Shown: positions 1 to 6,266 of the stretch, in pieces
Numbering within the stretch: position 1 is the first letter of the stretch
Layout of the letters: every line of letters starts with the position of its first letter
Assembly (NCBI GenBank): GCA_009699915.1
Contig: WLNG01000046.1
Coordinates: 1-8,822, forward strand
Source: Actinomycetota bacterium
GTDB lineage: Bacteria > Actinomycetota > Thermoleophilia > Solirubrobacterales > Solirubrobacteraceae
DNA length: 8,822 nucleotides
Reading direction: 5' to 3'
Made by a program: the position numbers and the translations under genes
The notes under the pieces: generated by a model
Seen by the model: only the letters and a program-made list of their open reading frames with translations
Database searches by the model: none
What the model was told of the DNA's origin: nothing

Positions 1-742
1 CGCATTCGAGCGTCGCGTCGGCCCCGGGCGCGCCGAGCAGCTCCTGCAGGCGCCCGACGGCATCGGCCCCGCGCTCCTCGATGATGTCGGTCGCACCGAA
101 GCTCCGACCGACCGCCTGGCGATCGGCATGGCGCGACATCAGCACGATCCGCTCGGCGCCGAGCCGCGCGGAGGCGAGCACCGCGCTCAGCCCCACCGCC
201 CCGTCGCCCACCACGACGACCACGTCGCCGGGGCTGACCTCAGCGGAGACCGCTGCGTGGTGGCCGGTGGCCATCACGTCGGAGAGCGTCAGGAGGCTTG
301 GGATGAGCTCCTCATCCGGGTACTCGGGGACCTTCACGAGCGTCCCGTCGGCTTGCGGCACGCGCGCCCATTCGCCTTGCCCGCCGTCCATCGGGCCGTC
401 GGCGCCGTTGAAGCTGAAGAAGGCGCCGTTGACGCAGGATGACGTTATGCCATTGCAGCAGTTCACGCAGGTCCCGTCGCTGACCGCGAACGGCGCGATC
501 ACGAAATCCCCGGGCCGCAGCGTCGTCACGTCGGCGCCGACCTCCTCGATGACGCCGACCAGTTCATGCCCGATCCGCTTGGGTTCCGGGAGCCGGCTGA
601 TCCCCCGGTAGGGCCAAAGGTCCGAGCCGCAGACGCAGGACGCAGCGATCTTCACGATCGCATCCGTCGGCCTCTGGATCACGGGGTCCGGGACCTCGTC
701 GAGGCGGATGTCGCGGGCTGCATGGATCACGGTTGCGCGCAT
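1..742 (-). CDS. Zn-dependent alcohol dehydrogenase (MDR family), 3' part cut by window edge
   Basis: I translated the reverse complement from ATG at 742-740; it stays open to the window edge, giving 247 residues, about 70% of a usual 340-350 aa MDR dehydrogenase. Visible landmarks are the catalytic zinc ligands Cys38 in CVCGSDLW, His59-Glu60 in GHELVG and probably Asp155 in LSDVMATGHH, and a Rossmann glycine motif GDGAVG at 179-184. The lobe holding structural zinc in relatives reads C92-x2-C95-C96-x6-C103, which is not the standard C-x2-C-x2-C-x7-C spacing, so structural zinc binding is doubtful. The DGGQGEWARVP and ADGTLVKVP segments are typical of the COG1063 (Tdh/FdhA-like) branch, whose members oxidise alcohols or reduce aldehydes with NAD(P). 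The true substrate cannot be read here. It is divergent from mscL with an 88 bp gap. A TAGATT box ends 6 nt before the ATG and there is no Shine-Dalgarno sequence, which supports this start as leaderless. Confidence 0.9.
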   Translation of the reverse strand, partial: MRATVIHAARDIRLDEVPDPVIQRPTDAIVKIAASCVCGSDLWPYRGISRLPEPKRIGHELVGVIEEVGADVTTLRPGDFVIAPFAVSDGTCVNCCNGITSSCVNGAFFSFNGADGPMDGGQGEWARVPQADGTLVKVPEYPDEELIPSLLTLSDVMATGHHAAVSAEVSPGDVVVVVGDGAVGLSAVLASARLGAERIVLMSRHADRQAVGRSFGATDIIEERGADAVGRLQELLGAPGADATLEC

Positions 743-748
743 GCGGCG

Positions 749-754
749 AATCTA
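749..754 (-). promoter_or_regulatory. -10 element for the alcohol dehydrogenase (leaderless)
   Basis: On the minus strand this reads TAGATT, followed by CGCCGC and then the ATG at 742. A TANNNT box 6-7 nt before the start codon, without any purine-rich ribosome binding site, is the usual arrangement of leaderless actinobacterial transcripts. No convincing -35 hexamer is visible 16-18 nt upstream. Confidence 0.5.
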
Positions 755-818
755 CCGGCCATGCCGAGATGCCGACCGCCCGCCGTCGTAGCCTGCGAAC
801 CTGTCCAGCCCTTACCCC

Positions 819-825
819 GAGGAGG
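819..825 (+). promoter_or_regulatory. Strong Shine-Dalgarno of mscL
   Basis: GAGGAGG lies 5 nt before the GTG at 831 and decides the start of mscL. A possible -10 hexamer TAGCCT sits at 789-794, but no matching -35 is seen. Confidence 0.8.
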
Positions 826-830
826 CCCCA

Positions 831-1214
831 GTGCCGAAGGTCCTGACTGAGTTTCGCGAATTCCTGATGCGCGGGAACATCGTCGAACTTGCAATCGCGG
901 TGGTCATCGCGACTGCTTTCGGTGCGCTCGTCGCATCGCTGATCACGAACCTCATAACGCCAGTCATCGCGGCGATCTTCGGCCAGCCGGACTTCTCACA
1001 GCTCTCGTTCACGATCAACGGTTCGGTGTTCGGCTACGGCTCGTTCATCAATGCGATGATCACCTTCGTCTCGATCGCGGCCGCGGTCTTCTTCTTCGTG
1101 GTGAAGCCGCTGCAGTCGATGCAGCGGCGGCGTGGCATCGATCCCGCGGACACCCGCTCGGACGAACTGCGCGTGCTCGAGGAGATCCGCGAGCTGCTGC
1201 GCAGCAGTAGGTGA
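831..1214 (+). CDS. mscL: Large-conductance mechanosensitive channel MscL
   Basis: This 127-residue integral membrane channel opens under membrane tension to release solutes during hypo-osmotic shock. The N-terminus carries the family signature FREFLMRGNIVELAIAVVI. TM1 spans about 17-43 and TM2 about 68-93, followed by a basic loop (QRRRG) and the C-terminal helix VLEEIRELL that bundles the pentamer. The length is normal: the E. coli protein is 136 aa. The pore-lining stretch reads LAIAVVIATAFGAL. The tension-gate glycine of E. coli (G22) aligns with Ala23, as in Mycobacterium, and the second conserved glycine (G26) is Ala27, which is less usual. The start is GTG with a strong Shine-Dalgarno sequence at 819-825. 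Its TGA overlaps the GTG of the crotonase gene, so the two are probably co-transcribed and translationally coupled. Confidence 0.97.
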   Translation: MPKVLTEFREFLMRGNIVELAIAVVIATAFGALVASLITNLITPVIAAIFGQPDFSQLSFTINGSVFGYGSFINAMITFVSIAAAVFFFVVKPLQSMQRRRGIDPADTRSDELRVLEEIRELLRSSR

Positions 1215-2095
1215 CGTTCGCGCAGATCACGTACGAGGTATCCGACGGCGTCGCGACGGTCACCCTCGACCGCGAGGAGCAGCTGAACGCCTTCACGCTC
1301 CAGATGGGCGGGGAGATCCTCGCGGCCATCGACCGTGCCGACGCCGACGATGGCGTACGCGTGCTCGTCTTCACCGGCCGAGGCCGGGCGTTCTGCGCGG
1401 GCGCAGACCTCAGCGGTGGCACCGAGATCTTCGCGCGCGAGGATCCGGGCGAGTTCCGCATGGAGCGCGATGCCGACCTCGGCGGCGTGATCGCACGGCG
1501 CCTGTACGACAGCCTCAAGCCCTCGATCGCGGCGATCAACGGTCCGGCGGTGGGGATCGGCATCACGATGACGCTCGCGATGGACGTGCGGCTCGCCGCG
1601 ACCACCGCCCGGATCGGCTTCCCCTTCACCCGCATCGGCCTGGTGCCGGAGGCCTGCTCGGCGTGGTTCCTGCCGCGGATCGTGGGGATCTCGCAGGCCG
1701 CCGAGTGGATCTACAGCGCCCGCGTCTTCCCTGCGCAGGAGGCGCTCGCAGGCGGGCTCCTGCGCAGCCTGCACGAGCCGGACGAGCTGCTGCGCGCGGC
1801 GCAGGAGCTCGCACGCTCCTTCGCGCAGACGAGCTCACCGGTCGCGGTGGCGACGGCGCGCCGGATGCTCTGGGGAATGCTTTCCGAGCCAGGGCCGCGC
1901 GCAGCGCATGAGATCGACTCGCGCGGCCTCCACGCGCTCGGCCGCTCGCCGGATGCGCAGGAGGGCGTCCAGGCGTTCCTCGACAAGCGCGACCCGCAGT
2001 TCCCGATGCGCGTCTCCGCCGACCTGCCGCAGTTCCTCCAGCAGTGGTGGGACGCGGGCAGCGTGCAGGGCATGGCCGACGAGCATTCCGACTGA
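1211..2095 (+). CDS. Crotonase-family enoyl-CoA isomerase/hydratase
   Basis: This 294-residue soluble enzyme should act on acyl-CoA thioesters in fatty-acid or related catabolism. The crotonase core includes TLDREEQLNAF (19-28), the oxyanion-hole segment FCAGADL (61-67), and INGPAVGIG (109-117). Aligned to rat enoyl-CoA hydratase, the two catalytic glutamates are absent: E144 becomes Thr119 and E164 becomes Phe139. Instead Glu147 in GLVPEACSAW falls where peroxisomal delta3,delta2-enoyl-CoA isomerase (ECI2: SPEGCSS) has its single catalytic Glu, and the neighbouring PFTRIG also matches that branch (PFSHLG). I therefore infer an isomerase-like, single-Glu enzyme rather than a hydratase. The C-terminus (about 245-294) carries the usual DAQEGVQAFLDKR segment plus a short extra tail. 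The start is GTG inside the mscL stop (GTGA overlap); GCAGCAG upstream is at best a weak ribosome binding site, consistent with coupling. The exact substrate is unknown. Confidence 0.92.
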   Translation: MTFAQITYEVSDGVATVTLDREEQLNAFTLQMGGEILAAIDRADADDGVRVLVFTGRGRAFCAGADLSGGTEIFAREDPGEFRMERDADLGGVIARRLYDSLKPSIAAINGPAVGIGITMTLAMDVRLAATTARIGFPFTRIGLVPEACSAWFLPRIVGISQAAEWIYSARVFPAQEALAGGLLRSLHEPDELLRAAQELARSFAQTSSPVAVATARRMLWGMLSEPGPRAAHEIDSRGLHALGRSPDAQEGVQAFLDKRDPQFPMRVSADLPQFLQQWWDAGSVQGMADEHSD

Positions 2096-2122
2096 CTTCC
2101 CCCGCGTGACCGCGCGACGGCG

Positions 2123-2128
2123 TATGCT
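2123..2128 (+). promoter_or_regulatory. Possible -10 element before the beta-propeller gene
   Basis: TATGCT fits the TANNNT consensus and ends 9 nt before the GTG at 2138, so a transcript could start only about 3 nt upstream of the start codon. No Shine-Dalgarno sequence is seen. The 42 bp gap after the crotonase gene would also allow simple read-through. Confidence 0.35.
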
Positions 2129-2137
2129 GCAGCCGCT

Positions 2138-3403
2138 GTGACCAGCACGCCCCCTGAGCCGCGCCGCAGCGCTCGCGCCGACCGGCGCGCCGCGATCCGG
2201 CGGCGACGGCTGAGCGCGCTCGGGGTCCTGCTGCTGCTGACCGCGGTCGCGGTCTGGGCGATCTCCTCGGCAGGCGGATCGAGCTCCTCGGTGGAGGCCA
2301 GCACGGCCCCACCGGGGAAGACCGCAGAGGCGACGACCGGCCCGAGCACCCGCGGAGCAGCCACTCCCGGGCCCAAGCTTCAGCCGATCAAGGCACGCGC
2401 CTCCGATCTCGCCCGGCTGAAGCTGCGCACGATCATCACCGGCAACATCTCCCCGAAGTCGGTCGCCGCCTCAGGCTCCGGCTACGTCACCGCGCAGAAC
2501 ATGATGTACAGCCACACGGTGACCGTGTACGGCGCGAAGTCGATGCGGCTGGTGAAGACGATCCCCGATCAGGTGAACCTCGCCAAGCTCGGGTATCCGC
2601 AGTACCCGGGGCTCGTCCAGGGCGCGCCCGTCGAGGCGGACTTTTCGCCGGACGGGCGCTACGGCTACGTCTCCAACTACTCGATGTACGGCGGCAACTT
2701 CGGCCCCGAGGGGCAGGACACGTGCAGCGCAGGCGACGGCACGAGCCGCAGCTTCGTGTACCGGATCGACATGAAGTCGCTGAAGATCGACCGCGCCTAC
2801 CGCGTCGGCGCGGTGCCGAAGGTCGTGGCGGTCACCCCGAACAACCAGTACGTGCTGGTCTCCAACTGGTGCTCGTGGACGATGAGCGTGATCTCGGTCA
2901 AGCAGGGTCGCGTGCTGCGCCACGTGCCGATCGGCCGCTACCCGCGCGGCATCTCCGTCTCCCCCAGCGGCAAGGTCGCCTATGTCGCGATGATGGGCGG
3001 CAGCCAGCTGATCCGCGTGGACCTCAAGACCTGGAGGACGACCCCGATGGAGGTCGGCTCCGGCCCGCGAGCACTGGAGTTCGCGCCCGACGGCAAGTCG
3101 ATCTTCGTCTCCCTCAACGCCGCCGGACGGGTCGCGAAGTTCGATACCAAGACACACCGTGTGCGCTACAGCCCGAACACCGGCAAGCAGCCACGCAGCC
3201 TCACGATGTCCAGCGACGGGAAGACGCTCTACGTCGTGAACTACGAGAGCGGCACGGTGACGAAGCTGCGCAGCCGCGACATGCAGCCCCTCCAGACGAT
3301 CACCGCTTGCGAACACCCGATCGGCATCACGTACGAGCCGCTGATGAAGCGCGTGTGGGTCGCCTGCTACGGCGGTTCGATCCGCGTCTACGACGACCGC
3401 TGA
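2138..3403 (+). CDS. Membrane-anchored seven-bladed YVTN-type beta-propeller protein
   Basis: The 421-residue product has a basic N-terminus (RRSARADRR, RRRR at 21-24), one hydrophobic segment at about 26-43, a Ser/Thr/Pro/Ala-rich linker (44-80), and then a propeller predicted outside the cell. Blades recur every 41-42 residues, most clearly at 227, 269, 310, 352 and 394. Each begins with P-(K/R)-x-(V/L/I) then (T/S/A)PxG(K/R) and ends in a strand such as YVAMMGGSQLIRVDL. Counting the less regular blades at about 107 and 163 gives seven. Four cysteines (196, 245, 391, 410) in the outer domain could form disulfides. Propellers of this lactonase/YVTN type mostly act as binding scaffolds; no catalytic signature is recognisable, so no reaction is assigned. 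The GTG start is chosen because it includes the full basic n-region before the membrane segment, but it lacks a ribosome binding site. It is convergent with the next gene, 3 bp away. Confidence 0.85.
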   Translation: MTSTPPEPRRSARADRRAAIRRRRLSALGVLLLLTAVAVWAISSAGGSSSSVEASTAPPGKTAEATTGPSTRGAATPGPKLQPIKARASDLARLKLRTIITGNISPKSVAASGSGYVTAQNMMYSHTVTVYGAKSMRLVKTIPDQVNLAKLGYPQYPGLVQGAPVEADFSPDGRYGYVSNYSMYGGNFGPEGQDTCSAGDGTSRSFVYRIDMKSLKIDRAYRVGAVPKVVAVTPNNQYVLVSNWCSWTMSVISVKQGRVLRHVPIGRYPRGISVSPSGKVAYVAMMGGSQLIRVDLKTWRTTPMEVGSGPRALEFAPDGKSIFVSLNAAGRVAKFDTKTHRVRYSPNTGKQPRSLTMSSDGKTLYVVNYESGTVTKLRSRDMQPLQTITACEHPIGITYEPLMKRVWVACYGGSIRVYDDR

Positions 3404-3406
3404 GCC

Positions 3407-4141
3407 TCAGGCGCCTGCAGCGCGGGCAGCCCCGACGATCGCCTCCACGGTCCGGCCCGCGTCGGTGATCATCGCGTCGTGGCCGGTGTCCCAATGCGCG
3501 ACCTCCCAGCCGGGATCGGCCGAGAAGCGATCCACCATGACCTGCCCGTAGGCGGCCTCGAAGCGCTCGCAGCGAATGAACAGGCGGTGCCCGATCGAGG
3601 CGAAGCCCTCCCCCACGGGGACCGGTTCCTCGAAGGCCCGCAGCGGATGCGAGGTCATCCGCCGCTCGACCCAGGCGGCATCCTGCGCGTCGGTCACGCC
3701 GAACGCCTCCGCCGTGAACGCGCTCGGCGGGATGTTCACCCCATCGTGCTCGGCGGCCAGCTGGCGGAAAAGATCGGGCACGCCCTGGCTCTCGCCGAGC
3801 ACGTCGTTGACGCTCTCACCCGCCTGCGGAACGAGGCCGTCGAGCGCGATGAAGGCGGCGATCCGCTCGGGAATCGCCTCCGCGACGCCTGCGGCCGTGT
3901 GCGCGCCGGCGCTGTGCCCGACGAGGACCACGCGATCGAGCTCCTCGCATTCGATCAGGCTCACGATGTCGTTGACGTGCGTCATCGCCCCGACGTCGGG
4001 CCCGGCCAGGTGCAGCCGATCGGCCACGCCGGTGAGACTCGGGGCATGGACGGTCCACCCGTCCGCCAGCAGCGGACGGCTCACGCGGCTCCAGCACCAG
4101 CCGCCATGGAAACCGCCATGGACGAGGACGGCGTTCGGCAT
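3407..4141 (-). CDS. Alpha/beta hydrolase (esterase-like)
   Basis: This is a 244-residue single-domain cytoplasmic hydrolase with no signal peptide. The N-terminal VLVHGGFHGGWCW (5-17) supplies the HGG oxyanion region. GHSAG (75-79) is the nucleophile elbow with Ser77, and TGHDAM (219-224) carries the catalytic His221. This pattern belongs to the branch that includes plant methylesterases, hydroxynitrile lyases and bacterial EstC-like esterases. The acid residue normally found after the sixth strand is not obvious: the region RLFIRCERFEAAY (186-198) has Glu192 and Glu195 but no Asp. The cap region (about 105-180) is helical and rather acidic. The start is ATG with AAGGAG 5 nt upstream (4147-4152). 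It lies 105 bp downstream of the dehydrogenase gene on the same strand, so the two could share a transcript. Substrate unknown. Confidence 0.88.
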   Translation of the reverse strand: MPNAVLVHGGFHGGWCWSRVSRPLLADGWTVHAPSLTGVADRLHLAGPDVGAMTHVNDIVSLIECEELDRVVLVGHSAGAHTAAGVAEAIPERIAAFIALDGLVPQAGESVNDVLGESQGVPDLFRQLAAEHDGVNIPPSAFTAEAFGVTDAQDAAWVERRMTSHPLRAFEEPVPVGEGFASIGHRLFIRCERFEAAYGQVMVDRFSADPGWEVAHWDTGHDAMITDAGRTVEAIVGAARAAGA

Positions 4142-4146
4142 CTGCG

Positions 4147-4152
4147 CTCCTT
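4147..4152 (-). promoter_or_regulatory. Shine-Dalgarno of the alpha/beta hydrolase
   Basis: AAGGAG on the minus strand, 5 nt before the ATG at 4141, fixes that start. A TANNNT-like hexamer TAGCGT at 4172-4177 (minus) could be its own -10, with low certainty. Confidence 0.7.
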
Positions 4153-4196
4153 CTGGGACGGGGAAGATCCGACGCTATGACCGCGCCGCATGCACT

Positions 4197-4220
4197 GGGA
4201 CGGTCGGAACCGACAGTCCC
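4197..4220. repeat. Imperfect palindrome between dehydrogenase and hydrolase genes
   Basis: Arms GGGAC-G-GTCGG (4197-4207) and CCGAC-A-GTCCC (4210-4220) are complementary except for one G/A pair, around a central AA. It starts 27 nt after the dehydrogenase stop codon and lies upstream of the hydrolase. As RNA it would fold into a GC-rich hairpin, but no T-run follows on either strand, so it could equally be a protein-binding operator for the hydrolase gene. Confidence 0.5.
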
Positions 4221-4246
4221 GGGGCCGCTGCGCCGATCTGGCTCGG

Positions 4247-5311
4247 TCAGAGCGTCGAGTTGTCGATCACGAAGCGGTAACGCACGTCCGAGCTGACGAC
4301 CCGCTCCCACGCCTCGTTGATCCCATCGGCGGAGATGACCTCGATCTCCGAGACGATCCCGTGCTCGGCGCAGAAGTCGAGCATCTCCTGCGTCTCACGG
4401 ATCCCGCCGATCGCCGAGCCCGCGAAGCTGCGCCGCTGCAGCAGCAGCGGGAAGACGGGCACCGACATCGGCTCGGCCGGAGCTCCGAGGTTCACGAGCG
4501 CGCCGTTCGTCTTCAGCAGCATGAGGTAGGGCCCGACGTCGATCGCGGCGCCGATGGTGTTGAGGATCAGGTTGAACCGGCCTGTGAGCTCCTCGAAGGT
4601 CGCGGCATCGCTCGTGGCGCGATAGTCCGAGGCGCCGAGCCGCAGGCCGTCCTCCTGCTTGCTCAGCGACTGCGACAGGACGGTGACCTGCGCGCCCATC
4701 GCCGCGGCGAACTTCACCGCCATGTGGCCGAGACCGCCGAGACCGACGACCGCGACCTGCGAGCCTGGCCCGGCGCCCCAGTGGCGCAGCGGTGCATACG
4801 TCGCGATGCCGGCGCACAGCAGGGGGGCTGCTGCGTCGAGCTCGAGCGCTTCGGGGATGCGCAGGACGAAGTCCTCGTCGACGACGATGCGGTCGCTGTA
4901 GCCACCCTGTGTCGGCGCGCCATCGCGACCCATCGATCCGTAGGTCTGCGTGTTCCCGGACAGGCAGTACTGCTCATCACCCTCGCGGCAGTTGTCGCAC
5001 TCACGGCACGAGTCCACCATGCAGCCGACGCCGACGCGGTCGCCCACCGCGAAGCGCGTCACCTCGGCGCCCACCTCGGCGACGATGCCGGTGATCTCGT
5101 GGCCGGGAATCGCCGGGTAGGGCACGGGACCCCAATCGCCGCGCGTGAAGTGGATGTCGGAGTGACAGACGCCGCAGAAGCGGATCTCGATCCGCACATC
5201 CTTCGGGCCGAGCGCGCGTCGCTGAATCTCCAGCGGCGCGAGCGGCGCGTCGGCTGCGGTGGCGCCGACGGCGCGGGCGGGGAAGGTGGTCTGGTCGGTC
5301 GTCCCGGTCAT
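4247..5311 (-). CDS. NADP(H)-dependent alcohol dehydrogenase, cinnamyl alcohol dehydrogenase/YahK type
   Basis: This complete 354-residue MDR enzyme reversibly reduces aldehydes to alcohols in the cytoplasm. Numbering from ATG at 5311, the catalytic zinc ligands are Cys46 (FCGVCHSD), His71 (GHE) and Cys166 (LLCAG). The structural zinc site is Cys102, 105, 108 and 116 (SCRECDNC...YC). The Rossmann motif is GLGGLG at 190-195, and the following [16 protein letters not shown] is the CAD/YahK sequence associated with NADP(H) preference. An in-frame ATG at 5323 would add MVAA, but TATGGT at 5319-5324 sits 7 nt before the 5311 ATG and there is no Shine-Dalgarno sequence for either, so I prefer 5311 with a leaderless mRNA. 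It is divergent from a cupin gene across 130 bp that holds a 9-bp inverted repeat near the -35 position, so repression or induction by a bound regulator is likely. The substrate is not evident; broad aldehyde detoxification is typical of the family. Confidence 0.94.
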   Translation of the reverse strand: MTGTTDQTTFPARAVGATAADAPLAPLEIQRRALGPKDVRIEIRFCGVCHSDIHFTRGDWGPVPYPAIPGHEITGIVAEVGAEVTRFAVGDRVGVGCMVDSCRECDNCREGDEQYCLSGNTQTYGSMGRDGAPTQGGYSDRIVVDEDFVLRIPEALELDAAAPLLCAGIATYAPLRHWGAGPGSQVAVVGLGGLGHMAVKFAAAMGAQVTVLSQSLSKQEDGLRLGASDYRATSDAATFEELTGRFNLILNTIGAAIDVGPYLMLLKTNGALVNLGAPAEPMSVPVFPLLLQRRSFAGSAIGGIRETQEMLDFCAEHGIVSEIEVISADGINEAWERVVSSDVRYRFVIDNSTL

Positions 5312-5318
5312 GGCGGCG

Positions 5319-5324
5319 ACCATA
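5319..5324 (-). promoter_or_regulatory. -10 element of the alcohol dehydrogenase (leaderless)
   Basis: TATGGT on the minus strand is followed by 7 nt and then ATG at 5311. This spacing puts the transcription start at or next to the ATG. It overlaps the alternative ATG at 5323, which argues against that longer start. Confidence 0.55.
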
Positions 5325-5345
5325 CGCCATCGCGGGCGTCGCGAC

Positions 5346-5371
5346 CCGGATCGCTGACGGACGCGATCCGG
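5346..5371. promoter_or_regulatory. Operator-like 9-bp inverted repeat in the divergent promoter region
   Basis: CCGGATCGC (5346-5354) and GCGATCCGG (5363-5371) are perfect inverted copies separated by 8 nt (TGACGGAC). The repeat begins where the -35 region of the dehydrogenase promoter should lie (about 5342-5347) and is about 70 bp upstream of the cupin start. The size and position fit a binding site for a dimeric regulator. No regulator gene is in the window. Confidence 0.5.
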
Positions 5372-5441
5372 CGAGCCGCCGTGTAGTCAAACACCGAAGC
5401 GGGTAGGCCGAGTTCCCATCGATTTCAGAGAGGCAGAAGCC

Positions 5442-5804
5442 ATGACCTTGGTAGCAGGCAAGAGGTTCGATGCGCCGGATGAGGTCCGTCCATTCAGCGC
5501 GCATGGACGCATGGACGTCGTCGAGCTCGACGGCGGCACGGTCGGCCGCGGGACGTTTGAGCCCGGATGGCGCTGGTCGGACGACGTGAAGCCGCTCGCG
5601 GGAACCGAGAGCTGTGAGGTCCCGCATGTCGGCTTCATCGTCTCCGGGAGCATGACCATCCACATGGATGACGGCTCGGAGATGACCTATGCCGCCGGCG
5701 AGGTGCTCAGCATCCCGCCCGGCCATGACGCCTGGACCGAAGGCGACGAAGCCTGCGTCATGCTCGATTTCGGCGGCGTGAAGGGCTACGCGCAGGCGCA
5801 CTGA
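5442..5804 (+). CDS. Small cupin-domain protein (copy 1)
   Basis: This 120-residue single-domain cupin is soluble with no signal peptide. The barrel core runs from about 34 to 112. Motif 1 is C58-E-V-P-H62-V-G-F-I-V-S-G; the glutamate of the classical H-x-H-x(3-4)-E-x6-G motif is replaced by His62 and the H-x-H pair is absent. Motif 2 is GEVLSIPPGH95DAW, with His directly after the PPG turn instead of two residues later. This PHxGY...PPGHDAW pattern is common in uncharacterised actinobacterial cupins. Metal binding is plausible but the ligands cannot be assigned with certainty, and no reaction is known to me. The start ATG has AGAGAGG 8 nt upstream (5427-5433). The gene is divergent from the dehydrogenase and may share its control region. 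It faces a related cupin gene 96 bp downstream. Confidence 0.87.
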   Translation: MTLVAGKRFDAPDEVRPFSAHGRMDVVELDGGTVGRGTFEPGWRWSDDVKPLAGTESCEVPHVGFIVSGSMTIHMDDGSEMTYAAGEVLSIPPGHDAWTEGDEACVMLDFGGVKGYAQAH

Positions 5805-5900
5805 TTCGCCTGCGCGCGAGCGGGAGGGCACGGGAAAATCGCGCTCCTGTCGTCGACTATGCCGGCGTCGGCACGAGAGGCGCAGAGCGCCGCGCTCTGG
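5805..5900. terminator. Convergent intergenic region with hairpins
   Basis: This 96 bp spacer lies between the two converging cupin genes. A perfect 7-bp hairpin, CAGAGCG (5883-5889) / CGCTCTG (5893-5899), lies directly after the minus-strand cupin stop. A weaker 6-bp pairing, GCGCGA (5814-5819) / TCGCGC (5839-5844), lies after the plus-strand cupin. Neither is followed by a clear T-run in its own direction, so the terminator assignment rests on location and fold only. Confidence 0.4.
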
Positions 5901-6266
5901 CTACGCTGACGGTTGCCCCTTCACGTGGTCGAGGACCGCGTGAAGTTCTGCCGCTGGCGAAAAATCCACGTATTCGACGTCGTCGATCGCCTCGGGCGCG
6001 TGGCCGGGCGCCCAGTAGAACGCCTGCCCCGAGGTGTACTCCTGCACGCCGTCTGCAGTGTGCATCCGCAGCGTCCCCTTGAGCATGTACCCCCAGTGCG
6101 GACACTGGCAGAGATTCCCTTCCAAACCGTTCAGAGCCGGACGCAGGTCCGTCCCGGCTGGCAGGCGGAACATGCCCACTGCCATCCCTCCGGCATCCTC
6201 AATACGAACATCGAGTCCGTCGCCTTGCAGCGCGACCGTCATCGAACTCCGTTCAAAACTTTGCAT
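5901..6266 (-). CDS. Small cupin-domain protein (copy 2)
   Basis: This 121-residue cupin is related to the gene at 5442. Shared positions include C53-Q-C-P-H57-W-G-Y-M-L-K-G, a following M-H69-x-x-D-G turn, Y-x-x-G, and the PGH89 of motif 2. As in copy 1, His57 sits where canonical cupins have the metal-binding Glu. It differs in the second motif (WAPGHAPEA instead of IPPGHDAW) and in a second cysteine, Cys55. The frame is open further upstream to 6434, but that part does not look like protein. ATG at 6266 has a GAGGGGG Shine-Dalgarno sequence 5 nt away and starts the conserved region, so I chose it. A possible promoter lies at 6326-6355. It is convergent with copy 1. It may bind a metal and a small ligand; the function is unknown. 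Confidence 0.85.
   Translation of the reverse strand: MQSFERSSMTVALQGDGLDVRIEDAGGMAVGMFRLPAGTDLRPALNGLEGNLCQCPHWGYMLKGTLRMHTADGVQEYTSGQAFYWAPGHAPEAIDDVEYVDFSPAAELHAVLDHVKGQPSA

Noticed and set aside
81..850. Plus-strand open frames of 94-176 residues over the first gene.
   Set aside because: They are antisense shadows of the minus-strand alcohol dehydrogenase, rich in Arg/Ala/Pro with no family features.
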